Shown in pieces: positions 53,882 to 62,135 of a DNA stretch of 63,051 nucleotides (position 1 is the first letter of the stretch; each line of letters opens with the position of its first letter). The notes beneath the pieces are model-generated. The model was not told the DNA's origin. It worked only from the letters and a program-made list of their open reading frames with translations, and searched no databases. Position numbers and translations under genes: made by a program. This DNA comes from an uncultured Acinetobacter sp. GTDB taxonomy: Bacteria > Cyanobacteriota > Vampirovibrionia > Gastranaerophilales > Gastranaerophilaceae. The stretch is from the NCBI GenBank assembly GCA_947306495.1, contig CAMZGT010000005.1:1-63051 (forward strand), in the 5' to 3' direction.

Positions 53882-54292
53882 TTATTCTTCCATTGCTCTA
53901 AGGCAGGCATCTTTTAATATGTCTGGCAGTCGCCTGTATATTTTGCCTTCGTTATTAACTGCCACAACTTCAATTTCAGCTATTACATATGGTTTACCGT
54001 TTTCTTTTGCCTTAATGCTTTGTGCAAAAGTAATTGTCAGTGGTGTTATTTTAGCAACTTCTGTTTCTACAATGATTTTGTCATCTAATTTTGCAGATGC
54101 CTTGTACCTTACATTGATATTTGTGACAGGAATAAGAATATTATTCTTTTTGAGTTCTGTTAGGTCTAATCCCATGTTTCTGCAGATTTCCACACGACCT
54201 TGTTCAATCCATCTCAGATATGTGCCGTGCCAAACAACTCCGTAGGCATCAGTATCTGCGTAATAAACTGTATGTTCAATAACATTTTTCAT
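53882..54292 (-). CDS. YbgC-type acyl-CoA thioesterase
   Basis: A 136-residue hotdog-fold 4HBT thioesterase. The catalytic motif YYADTDAYGVVWHGTYLRW (about residues 10-28) matches YbgC/FadM enzymes, which hydrolyse acyl-CoA esters. In Proteobacteria ybgC is linked to tol-pal, but here it is with rRNA and CoA genes. First gene of the minus-strand unit. Confidence 0.9.
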   Translation of the reverse strand: MKNVIEHTVYYADTDAYGVVWHGTYLRWIEQGRVEICRNMGLDLTELKKNNILIPVTNINVRYKASAKLDDKIIVETEVAKITPLTITFAQSIKAKENGKPYVIAEIEVVAVNNEGKIYRRLPDILKDACLRAMEE

Positions 54293-54349
54293 ATAAGAAT
54301 TTTATCATGGTAAAATTAACGAGTAAATATTCTAATAGGAGTGTTGATA

Positions 54350-54733
54350 ATGAAATTTTTGCATTCAATGATAAGGGTTAAAAATGTTGTGGAATCATTA
54401 AAATTCTATACCGAATTATTAAATATGAAATTGGACCATAAAAAAAGGTTAAATGATTGTTGGTTGTATTTTTTAAATGATGAAGACAAGACGTGTCAAA
54501 TAGAATTGACATATAATGATGAAACTCCGGCAGAAGGATATTCTAACGGAAGTGCATTCGGACATTTTGCATTTCAGGTTGACTCTTTGGATGAATTCAC
54601 TTCAAAAATTTGTAAACTCGGATATAAATACTTATACGAGCCGTTCGATTTGAACGGAAAAGGTTCAAGAATAGCCTTCGTAAAAGATCCTGACGGGAAT
54701 GAAATAGAACTTATCGAAAAGGTAAATTGGTAA
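54350..54733 (+). CDS. Glyoxalase/VOC-family protein
   Basis: 127 residues from the ATG at 54350, preceded by AGGAG. The VOC fold is clear: MIRVKNVVESLKFYTELLNM, then FGHFAFQVDSLDEF and FVKDPDGNEIELIE. The metal ligands His, Glu, His and Glu of lactoylglutathione lyase appear to be present, so GloA-type glyoxalase I is likely, though other VOC enzymes cannot be excluded. Confidence 0.88.
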   Translation: MKFLHSMIRVKNVVESLKFYTELLNMKLDHKKRLNDCWLYFLNDEDKTCQIELTYNDETPAEGYSNGSAFGHFAFQVDSLDEFTSKICKLGYKYLYEPFDLNGKGSRIAFVKDPDGNEIELIEKVNW

Positions 54734-54829
54734 AACTTCGCTTAATAAATCTTAATAATAAGTCAATTTTTCAAAAAAAAATAACTTTATATATATGTAA
54801 GATTAAGAAATAGGTATCTAGGAGGTTTT

Positions 54830-54982
54830 ATGAACATTGCTTTGAGAAAGCTTGCTATGTTAGAGAAAGATTTAATTGCACGTGAAGAATCTGCAAGACT
54901 TGAAGGTTTAACAACTTGTCCGATAAATAAAGATTTCAAAGAACGCATTTCAAAAGTTTTAGATCAAGTACGCTATTTGTAA
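54830..54982 (+). CDS. 50-residue small helical protein
   Basis: From ATG 54830 to TAA 54982, with the strong site AGGAGG just upstream. It encodes MNIALRKLAMLEKDLIARE..., a helix-turn-helix-like hairpin with LTTCPINKDF at the turn and a charged second helix ending VLDQVRYL. It has no known family. A CTTTATATATAT element (54785-54796) lies about 40 bases upstream. Confidence 0.72.
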   Translation: MNIALRKLAMLEKDLIAREESARLEGLTTCPINKDFKERISKVLDQVRYL

Positions 54983-55119
54983 ATTTTTACTTTATTAAAA
55001 ATCAAAAAGAAGTCATACTAAAAAACACATTAAAAAAACATTAATACCTGATTTTTAGTAAAAGATTTATGGTATACTGTAATTGGTTATTGATAAACAA
55101 AACCAATGGAGGTTATAGT

Positions 55120-55845
55120 ATGGCGAATCCGATTTTGAATCAAAATTTTTCAGAACAAGAGAGAGTTTATGAATCTGAACCGATGACAGTAAACGGCACT
55201 ATTCAGATTGCAGGATTTCTTGGACTTATAATGGTAGCAGCAGCAGGATTTGTGTGGTCAAAATATATGTTGGGATATACTGATTTTGCTTTTATGCTGA
55301 CTGGCGTAGGTCTGATTGTAGGTTTTATCACTGCTTTAATAATTTCATTTACAAGGAATAAGTATTTAATTCCTATATACGCTGCTTGTGAAGGTATGAT
55401 GCTGGGTGGAGTTTCAGCTACATTCGAATCTTCATACCCTGGAATTGTCACTCAAGCCGTAGCAGGAACATTTGCAGCCTTGTTTGCTATGTTGATTCTA
55501 TACAGGGCAAATATTATAAGATGCACCGATAAATTTAGAAGTGTTATATTTATTACAACTGCTTCAATTGCAGTTGTATATTTGGTAAATCTTATAGGAA
55601 GTTTTTTCGGATTACATGTTCCTTTGTTAAATTCATCCTCCCCGTTAGGAATTCTTATAAGTATAGCAATATGCGCAATAGCTGCATTAAATCTTATAAT
55701 TGATTTTGATTTCATAGAACGAGGTGCTCAAAATATGCTTTCCAAGGACATGGAATGGTATGGAGCATTCGGTTTGATGGTAACAATTGTATGGTTGTAC
55801 TTAGAGATTCTAAGGCTTCTTGCAAAATTTAGCAACAGACGTTAG
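55120..55845 (+). CDS. Bax inhibitor-1/YccA-like membrane protein
   Basis: 241 residues from the ATG at 55120 (GGAGG upstream), with seven membrane helices. PIYAACEGMMLGGVSATFESSYPG is conserved in the COG4760-type Bax-inhibitor-like branch (given in parts: PIYAACEGMMLGG, SATFESSYPG), and AALNLIIDFDFIERGA carries the two conserved acidic residues near the C-terminus. The family may conduct calcium or modulate membrane stress. Single gene. Confidence 0.85.
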   Translation: MANPILNQNFSEQERVYESEPMTVNGTIQIAGFLGLIMVAAAGFVWSKYMLGYTDFAFMLTGVGLIVGFITALIISFTRNKYLIPIYAACEGMMLGGVSATFESSYPGIVTQAVAGTFAALFAMLILYRANIIRCTDKFRSVIFITTASIAVVYLVNLIGSFFGLHVPLLNSSSPLGILISIAICAIAALNLIIDFDFIERGAQNMLSKDMEWYGAFGLMVTIVWLYLEILRLLAKFSNRR

Positions 55846-55914
55846 GTATAAATATATTTAGCCAGCCTGGCAACTATAGTTTTCATAGTCGGATATGAAA
55901 AAGGGGTGAATTTA

Positions 55915-57132
55915 ATGTTATCAATAATAGTTTCATTTATATCAGGAGTAATTCTTTCAGCTCTTGTTTCCTACATAATTTTTTCAAAAAAAGAAAGTAG
56001 TGCAAATGAAGAATTAGTAAGACTTAAGGCAAAGTTTGAAAGTTCCGTTGAGTTGCAAGAAATTATAAAACGCGACTTTGTGCAGTTGGCAAATGAAACC
56101 ATTAAAAATGAACAGGAGGACTTGCGTAAGCAAAACAGGGAAACATTGGAAGAAAAAATTCTCCCCTTAACCAAAGAGTTGGGTGAATTTAAGGATAAAG
56201 TCGAAAAATTTAATCTTTCCGGAGTTGAAAATACAACAAAAATTGTAGAACAGATTAGTAATCTGGAAAAAAATAATAAAATTATTGAACAAGAAGCAAA
56301 GAATTTGGTAGAAGCGTTGACAAAAAATCAAAATGTCAAAGGTTCCTATGGTGAAGATCTTTTGGATACAATATTGCAGTACTCGGGTATGCAAGAGGGT
56401 GTCCATTATACCAAGCAGTTTGTTACAACATCATCTAATCTTAAGGATGAAACAGAGCATATAGTAAGACCTGATGTTGTTATAAATTTGCCAAATAACA
56501 GACATTTGATAGTTGATTCTAAGGTAACTTTAACAAGTTATCTCGAGTATATTAATAATTCTGAAAAATTAAAAGAATTCAAAGCCGAGGTAAAGAAGAG
56601 AATTACGGATTTGGCGAATAAAAACTATCAAAATGCAGGAGATTTGTCTCAACCGGATTTTGTTTTAATGTATATGCCGATAGAATCTTCTTTAGGCTTG
56701 CTTTATGAAGATAGTGAGTTAATTAATAATGCTTATAAATCTAATATTATTATTGTAGGGACGGCATCTCTTCTCGCGACGATAAGATTAGTTAATCAGT
56801 TTTTTGCGCAGCAGAAACAAGGTGAAAGTGTTTCTAGAATTGTTGCTGCAGGAACCAATTTGTATGAAACTTTTGTTCAATTCTGTGAAGATTTAATTGA
56901 TGTTCAAAAACGCTTTGAGGGTGTTTCAACTCAATTGAATAAGACAATAAACAGGTTTAAAAGAGGAAATAAAAATAAACCGAGCCTGTTTTCTCAAGTA
57001 GAAGCGTTGAAAGAATTCGGAATTAACTCAAGTAAAGAAATCCCTACGAACCTTACAGATGAAGCTGATGATGAAATATTGCAAATAGAGGGCAATCATA
57101 AGGAACCGGAAGGAGTCTTTGCAAATGACTAA
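55915..57132 (+). CDS. rmuC: DNA recombination protein RmuC
   Basis: About 405 residues from the ATG at 55915, 9 bases after AAGGGG (an in-frame GTG lies at 55906). An N-terminal membrane anchor (about 3-22) and a long coiled coil precede the RmuC nuclease-like domain: NVKGSYGEDLLDTIL, GVHYTKQ, RPDVVINLPNNRHLIVDSKV and YMPIESSLGLL. RmuC limits inversions at short repeats. The last bases overlap the response regulator start. Confidence 0.93.
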   Translation: MLSIIVSFISGVILSALVSYIIFSKKESSANEELVRLKAKFESSVELQEIIKRDFVQLANETIKNEQEDLRKQNRETLEEKILPLTKELGEFKDKVEKFNLSGVENTTKIVEQISNLEKNNKIIEQEAKNLVEALTKNQNVKGSYGEDLLDTILQYSGMQEGVHYTKQFVTTSSNLKDETEHIVRPDVVINLPNNRHLIVDSKVTLTSYLEYINNSEKLKEFKAEVKKRITDLANKNYQNAGDLSQPDFVLMYMPIESSLGLLYEDSELINNAYKSNIIIVGTASLLATIRLVNQFFAQQKQGESVSRIVAAGTNLYETFVQFCEDLIDVQKRFEGVSTQLNKTINRFKRGNKNKPSLFSQVEALKEFGINSSKEIPTNLTDEADDEILQIEGNHKEPEGVFAND

Positions 57133-57820
57133 AATTCTTGTAATTGATGATGATAGTGCAATAAATGAGTTGATTAAAGTTAACCTTGAATTGCAAGGTT
57201 ATGAAGTAGTACAGGCTTTTAACGGAGTAGAAGGTTTTGCAAAAGCAAAACAGGAACAACCTGCTTTAATAATATTGGATGTTATGATGCCTGAAGTAGA
57301 TGGATTTACTGTTGCTCAAAGAATCAGACAAACCAGTGAAATTTCAGACGTACCTATAATCATGCTTACTGCACTTTCTCAGTTGGATGACAAGGTTAAT
57401 GGTTTTAACTTAGGAGTGGATGACTACCTTACAAAGCCGTTTCAAGTAGAAGAACTTATAGTAAGAGTTCGTGCGCTATTAAAGCGTACAAAACAAATTC
57501 CAAAATCTTCCGCGATAAGAGAGCTTTTAACTTATAAAGAAATAACGCTGCTGCCTGAAACATACAGTGTACAGATTAATGATAAAATTCAAAAACTGAC
57601 TCCAATTGAGTATGATATATTTAATTTGTTATTCCAAAATCATGGCAATATGGTATCAGGATCTAAATTGCTAAAAGAAATATGGGGCTATGAACCTGAT
57701 GATAACGTTGAAACGATAAGAGTACATATAAGGCATTTGCGCTCAAAAATTGATAAAATATCCGATGGTAAGCAGTATATAGAAACAATTTATGGTGGAG
57801 GCTATAAATTAAATATTTAG
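57125..57820 (+). CDS. OmpR/PhoB-family response regulator
   Basis: 231 residues from the ATG at 57125 (AAGGAG upstream). Receiver: acidic pocket DDD at residues 8-10, phospho-acceptor Asp in IILDVMMPEVDG (about 53), TAL and K in LTKPFQVEE. A C-terminal winged-helix DNA-binding domain ends with ETIRVHIRHLRSKID and YGGGYKLNI. It overlaps rmuC by 8 bases and has no kinase next to it, so it is an orphan here. It resembles cyanobacterial RpaA/RpaB-type regulators, but this is only by eye. Confidence 0.93.
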   Translation: MTKILVIDDDSAINELIKVNLELQGYEVVQAFNGVEGFAKAKQEQPALIILDVMMPEVDGFTVAQRIRQTSEISDVPIIMLTALSQLDDKVNGFNLGVDDYLTKPFQVEELIVRVRALLKRTKQIPKSSAIRELLTYKEITLLPETYSVQINDKIQKLTPIEYDIFNLLFQNHGNMVSGSKLLKEIWGYEPDDNVETIRVHIRHLRSKIDKISDGKQYIETIYGGGYKLNI

Positions 57821-57931
57821 TTTTGTAACAAAATTATCAAAGCTTGAAATTAGTATTTTCTAGAAGTTTTTATATATATGAGCGATGAGAAGAGAGCAGG
57901 TAAGATGTAAAAACAGACTTGGAGGATATTT

Positions 57932-58837
57932 ATGCGCTCAAATTTTGGAGTATCAGTGCCACAGGAACTGATGCAATTTAGAAAAACTTATGCTTCTCAA
58001 ACTACAAAACTTGAAACTCTTCAAAATTATGATTATGGTGTGAAGATCGTTAAAAATGATAAAGGTGAAATAGATTCGGTCCTTTACTATTCTGACGATA
58101 ACGAATTGCAGAAGCAAGTCTGTTATTCTGCCTCCGAGATAAGCAGTATAAAATATTATTCAAATGGTAGGATAGTATCTTTAGAAGAATATAAAGAAGG
58201 TAGAGTTTTATCAAAGCTTAAGTACAACAAAGCCTGCTTTGTTATATCAAGACTTGATTATGAATATAATAGGTCAGGCTATATTACAAAAATTAAAAAG
58301 AAAAAGAATGATAATTTTTGCTCGGTAGAATATACGTATGATGATTTTAAAAATATTAATTCCAGAAAAGTTTCAGTCGGGACTGAGGTTATATTATATC
58401 AAAAGTATCGTTATGACATATTAGGAAGAATTGTTGAATATAGCGATGATAATCAAACAATATCAATTCATAAAATGGGAACAAAAAATGAGTTGATATC
58501 TTATACAATAATTGATAAAATAGGGAATAAGACATCTGTTAATAACCATTATGCCGGTTCGGAATATATAAGAACGGATGTCAGTCTTAACGGACACGTG
58601 TTATCAATAAAAGACAGCAGCTATGTGGATAATGTTATGCTAAAGAAACCATATACAACAGAAGACGATTTAGATTTAATTATTTCAAACTTATTTAGAG
58701 CCACAGCTGAAAACTGTACAAAAAGAAAAACTGCAGAGGAGTGTTCATCAGACATGGTAAGTGATAATATTCAATCACGTGTATTACCTATATCGATTAG
58801 AAAAAGGCTTCTGTATAATATAGCCGTTCAAGTATAA
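57932..58837 (+). CDS. Unknown protein with YD-repeat-like strands
   Basis: 301 residues, beginning MRSNFGVSVPQELMQFRKTY. The middle has recurring strands of the form Y-x-YD or YN-x-x-G-x-I (YEYNRSGYITKI, EYTYDDFKNI, YRYDILGRIVEY), as in YD/RHS repeats. No signal peptide or toxin domain is seen. GGAGG precedes the ATG. Its leader shares ATGTAAAAACAG with the flagellin leader. Function unknown. Confidence 0.7.
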   Translation: MRSNFGVSVPQELMQFRKTYASQTTKLETLQNYDYGVKIVKNDKGEIDSVLYYSDDNELQKQVCYSASEISSIKYYSNGRIVSLEEYKEGRVLSKLKYNKACFVISRLDYEYNRSGYITKIKKKKNDNFCSVEYTYDDFKNINSRKVSVGTEVILYQKYRYDILGRIVEYSDDNQTISIHKMGTKNELISYTIIDKIGNKTSVNNHYAGSEYIRTDVSLNGHVLSIKDSSYVDNVMLKKPYTTEDDLDLIISNLFRATAENCTKRKTAEECSSDMVSDNIQSRVLPISIRKRLLYNIAVQV

Positions 58838-58843
58838 TAATAC

Positions 58844-58872
58844 GTTTACAATCATGCCGAATTATAGTATAA
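58844..58872 (+). promoter_or_regulatory. Sigma-70-type promoter
   Basis: TTTACA (58844-58849), 17 bases, TATAAT (58867-58872), 34 bases before the ATG at 58906. Confidence 0.6.
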
Positions 58873-58905
58873 TATTCCTGTTAAGATTGTTATCAGGAGG
58901 TTTCT

Positions 58906-59304
58906 ATGAAGGAAGAGTTTACAACAAATGCTAGACGCTGGTATGATAAGGATCCGGTTTTGTCTTCTGCAATGAAAACGTTAGAAGAATCTGATGACGA
59001 AACGCAAATCAAAGTTGCACTTAATTTAATCAAAATTATTACTGAACACCAACTTTCAAGTACCGAATACGAATCGGTAGAGGATATAGTTTCTGCTACG
59101 GAAGATGTTTTAGATGATTCAAAACACGGTCGTTGGTACGATATCGACGGTACATTAAGAACAGCAATAAGTTTACTTCAAAATTGTCCGGAATCAACAA
59201 GACATATTATTGCAAAGGAAATGGCAAAGAATGTTGTTGAGGTTATTAAAAAAGAAGATCAAGATGACGTTGATGATGTTGAAATAGAAATTCCGGAAGT
59301 GTAA
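58906..59304 (+). CDS. Unknown protein with duplicated RWYD motif
   Basis: 132 residues, acidic and helical. RWYDKDPVL at 11-19 recurs as RWYDIDGTL at 76-84, each followed by a helix, so it is an internal duplication with a period of about 65 residues. The C-terminus is very acidic (EDQDDVDDVEIEI). TCAGGAGG precedes the ATG. No family recognised. Confidence 0.75.
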   Translation: MKEEFTTNARRWYDKDPVLSSAMKTLEESDDETQIKVALNLIKIITEHQLSSTEYESVEDIVSATEDVLDDSKHGRWYDIDGTLRTAISLLQNCPESTRHIIAKEMAKNVVEVIKKEDQDDVDDVEIEIPEV

Positions 59305-59321
59305 AAATAAAAAGTATTGTA

Positions 59322-59858
59322 CTAAACCAAAGTACCTTTGCCGCATTCAAGAGCTTTTATATTCAGAGGCAGTAGATCCTTTTTCTTTTCTCCAAGAACT
59401 TTTTTAATGCCTTGTTTTAAAGCTTCTGTAGAAATAAAATCGCAGACTGAAGACAAAACACCCAAAGATACAATATTTGTAACTTTGCTTGTTCCTAATG
59501 AATTTGCAATGTTTCCCATTGGTGCGAAAATGTAATTTATATCAGTTCTTGGTTTGGACTCTTTTATTAAGGTAGAATTTGCAACAACAGTTCCTCCTGT
59601 TTTAACCCTTTTAATAAACCTGTCAAAGGACTGCTGATTTAATACAAGTGCATAATCGGTGTCTTGTTTATGAACAGAACTGACTTCCGTATCCGAAACC
59701 ACAATTTCACAATTGACGGTTCCGCCTCTCATCTCTGCGCCGTAACAAGGATACCAAGTCACATTTTTACCGTCAAGCATAAATGCGTTAGCTAAAACTG
59801 TTCCTGCAAGTAGTACTCCTTGTCCGCCAAAACCTGCAATTATAAAATTCTTTTCCAT
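59322..59858 (-). CDS. 2-oxoacid:ferredoxin oxidoreductase, gamma subunit
   Basis: 178 residues. IIAGFGGQGVLLAGTVLA at the N-terminus is the gamma-subunit signature, and YGAEMRGGTVNCEIV follows. It completes the four-subunit enzyme (delta, alpha, beta, gamma order on the minus strand). Together they oxidise a 2-oxoacid (2-oxoglutarate or branched-chain) to acyl-CoA with reduced ferredoxin. Sequence alone does not separate the Kor and Vor types. Confidence 0.92.
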   Translation of the reverse strand: MEKNFIIAGFGGQGVLLAGTVLANAFMLDGKNVTWYPCYGAEMRGGTVNCEIVVSDTEVSSVHKQDTDYALVLNQQSFDRFIKRVKTGGTVVANSTLIKESKPRTDINYIFAPMGNIANSLGTSKVTNIVSLGVLSSVCDFISTEALKQGIKKVLGEKKKDLLPLNIKALECGKGTLV

Positions 59859-59880
59859 AGTTAGTCCTTTGTTGATACAA

Positions 59881-60624
59881 TTATTTTGTTATATCTTTGA
59901 ATACACTTAACGGAAATGTTTCTGTCATTTCTGTTCTGATTCTTTCATGTGCTTGTTCAGGTGTCATTTTCCAGTTTGTTGGGCAAGATGATAGAATTTC
60001 AACAAACCCGAATCCAAGTCCGTCAAGCTGAACTTGAAATGCTTTTTTAATAGCTTCTTTTGCCTTATTTATGTGCGGAACAGAGTCTAGTGCAACGCGG
60101 GCCGAAAAAGCTGTTCCGTCACAAAGTGCCATGTGCTCAGCCATTTTTATCGGGTATCCGTAGTATTCTTTGTTTCTACCCATAGGTGAAGTTGTTGTCT
60201 TTTGCCCCATTGTAGTTGTAGGTCCCAACTGTCCGCCTGTCATTCCGTATGTAGTATTATTAAGCATAAAGGAAGTTATTTTTTCTCCACGCAGAGCAGT
60301 ATGCATAGACTCAGCAAGTCCTATGGATGCGAAATCACCGTCACCTGAATAAGTAAATACAATTTTATCGGGTTGTGCTCGTTTTACCCCTGTGGCAGAA
60401 GCTAATGCTCTTCCGTGCGGAGCTTCTACGCAATCTACTTTAAGAAAATCATAGATAAAAACAGAACAACCAATTGCTGTCGAAGAAATAGTATTCTCTG
60501 TTACCCCAAGCTCATCAAGAACTTCTGCAACAAGCCTCATTGCTATCCCATGGTCACAGCCGGGGCAAAATGTGAATTTGAAATCATCTTTAAAAGATTT
60601 TGGTACACTAAACACTTGCTGCAT
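59881..60624 (-). CDS. 2-oxoacid:ferredoxin oxidoreductase, beta subunit (TPP-binding)
   Basis: 247 residues from the ATG at 60624 (MQQVFSVPKSFK); a longer in-frame start overlaps the alpha gene more deeply. FCPGCDHGIAMRL, GIGCSVF-like AIGCSVFIYDF, and GDGDFASIGLAE with NNTTYGMTGGQ (TPP and Mg binding) identify the beta subunit. It overlaps the alpha gene by 17 bases, so translation is coupled. Confidence 0.93.
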   Translation of the reverse strand: MQQVFSVPKSFKDDFKFTFCPGCDHGIAMRLVAEVLDELGVTENTISSTAIGCSVFIYDFLKVDCVEAPHGRALASATGVKRAQPDKIVFTYSGDGDFASIGLAESMHTALRGEKITSFMLNNTTYGMTGGQLGPTTTMGQKTTTSPMGRNKEYYGYPIKMAEHMALCDGTAFSARVALDSVPHINKAKEAIKKAFQVQLDGLGFGFVEILSSCPTNWKMTPEQAHERIRTEMTETFPLSVFKDITK

Positions 60625-61687
60625 AATTTTTCTCCATAATTTTTTCAATTCCGGAAACAATTTCTTCTACACTCAACCATTCTCCGCAAGGTCTGTTAAT
60701 CAAGTATGCTTTTGATTTTCCGTTAATAGCGTATTTAATATCTTTAAACATTTGTCCCATATTCATTTCAACGACAGCAAAATCCTTTCCTTTTTGAGCA
60801 AGTTCACTTATCCTTTTATAAGGAAACGGACTGAGTGTTACAGGTCTAAAACAGCCTGCTTTGATTCCTTTATTTCTAAGGACTTTCATTGCTGCTTTAA
60901 TGTTTCTTGTCATGGAACCGAAAGCTGTTAAAATAATATCAGCATCACTTGTATTAAATTCTTCATATGTGGTTTCGTTTTGGGTGATAACTTCAAATTT
61001 TTTAAACAGGTCTTTAATATGCTGAATTTGAGCTTTTTCTTCTCTTGCGCAAGAATAAATAGCTCTTGCCTCTCTTCCTTTTGCACCGGTTAGAGCCCAA
61101 GAAGAATTGTCAATCTCTGTATAAGGGTATTTGCCAAAACTAGCAGGTTCCATCATTTGTCCTAAAAGGCCATCTGCTAAAAGTATGGTTGGGTTTCTGT
61201 ATTTTTGTGCAAGATAAAATGCTCGATATGTTAAATCTATGCATTCCTGAACAGTCGAAGGAGCAAGAACAATAACTTTATAATCGCCGTTTCCGCCACC
61301 TGTAACAGCTTGATTGTAATCGCCCTGTGCAGGATAAATATACCCTAATCCCGGTCCGGTTCTCATAACATTAACTAAAACAACCGGAAGTTCGTCAGAA
61401 GCAGCGTAAGAGAGAGCTTCTTGCATTAATGCTACAGCGCAGGAAGATGATGAAGTCATAGCTTTAACGCCTGTTGCAACAGCTCCCATAACCATATTTA
61501 TTGCGCCGAGTTCGCTTTCTGCACAAACATAACCTCGTCCGAGCTCCTGCATTTTTCCGCTCAGGTATTCTCCGATTTCTGTCTGCGGTGTTATGGGGTA
61601 CCCAAAATAACATTGACAGCCTGCGTTTACAGCAGCTTGTGCTATAGCGTAATTACCTTTGATTAAAACCTTTTCAGAATTTTCCAT
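60608..61687 (-). CDS. 2-oxoacid:ferredoxin oxidoreductase, alpha subunit
   Basis: 359 residues. GNYAIAQAAVNAGCQCYFGYPITPQTE is the alpha-subunit N-terminus (parts: GNYAIAQAAVNAG, FGYPITPQTE), with AESELGAINMVMGA and TSSSSCAVALMQEALSYAA. LRNKGIKAGCFRPVTLSPFP closes domain II. It follows the ferredoxin gene by about 65 bases, and that gap holds a small inverted repeat. Confidence 0.93.
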   Translation of the reverse strand: MENSEKVLIKGNYAIAQAAVNAGCQCYFGYPITPQTEIGEYLSGKMQELGRGYVCAESELGAINMVMGAVATGVKAMTSSSSCAVALMQEALSYAASDELPVVLVNVMRTGPGLGYIYPAQGDYNQAVTGGGNGDYKVIVLAPSTVQECIDLTYRAFYLAQKYRNPTILLADGLLGQMMEPASFGKYPYTEIDNSSWALTGAKGREARAIYSCAREEKAQIQHIKDLFKKFEVITQNETTYEEFNTSDADIILTAFGSMTRNIKAAMKVLRNKGIKAGCFRPVTLSPFPYKRISELAQKGKDFAVVEMNMGQMFKDIKYAINGKSKAYLINRPCGEWLSVEEIVSGIEKIMEKNYAASV

Positions 61688-61752
61688 TTACATCTCCCGC
61701 CTCTACTTAAGGAAAGGGTTTGGGTTAGGTGTTAACCAACCCCAATAATTTT

Positions 61753-61962
61753 TTATCGCCATACCTCAGTTATTGCCACGTCAGGACATCTTTTTGCGCA
61801 CATAGCGCATCCGATACATTCACCTTTAGGATCAATAAATTCAACCATAAAATCTCCCAATCGATTTGTTTTATTGCTCTTTTTTATTAGTTTTTTTGGA
61901 CAAGTTTCTGTACAAATATAGCATGATTTACATCGATTATTATCAATCAAAATTCTTCCCAT
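61753..61962 (-). CDS. 2-oxoacid:ferredoxin oxidoreductase, delta (2x4Fe-4S) subunit
   Basis: 69 residues from the ATG at 61962 (AGGAGTTGAG upstream). Two clusters: CKSCYICTETCPKK and CIGCAMCAKRCPDV. It passes electrons from the TPP site to ferredoxin. First gene of the operon. An in-frame start further upstream is not needed. Confidence 0.92.
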   Translation of the reverse strand: MGRILIDNNRCKSCYICTETCPKKLIKKSNKTNRLGDFMVEFIDPKGECIGCAMCAKRCPDVAITEVWR

Positions 61963-62135
61963 CTCAACTCCTAACATGTAAAAGTATATCAAAAACAATG
62001 TTTTTAGGTTATTAATGTTAAGTTTTGTAACAGTATTAAATGGTTTTTGTTAGAAATTAAAAAAAATGTGGAATGAAGAAATATAAACTAAAAAATGTAA
62101 GGATACATGTAAAAACAGCCAGAAAGGAGTTAACA

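Noticed and set aside
61722-61745. Inverted repeat GGTTA/TAACC between the ferredoxin and alpha-subunit genes as a terminator
   Set aside because: Short stem with no T-run inside a clear operon; at most an mRNA structure.
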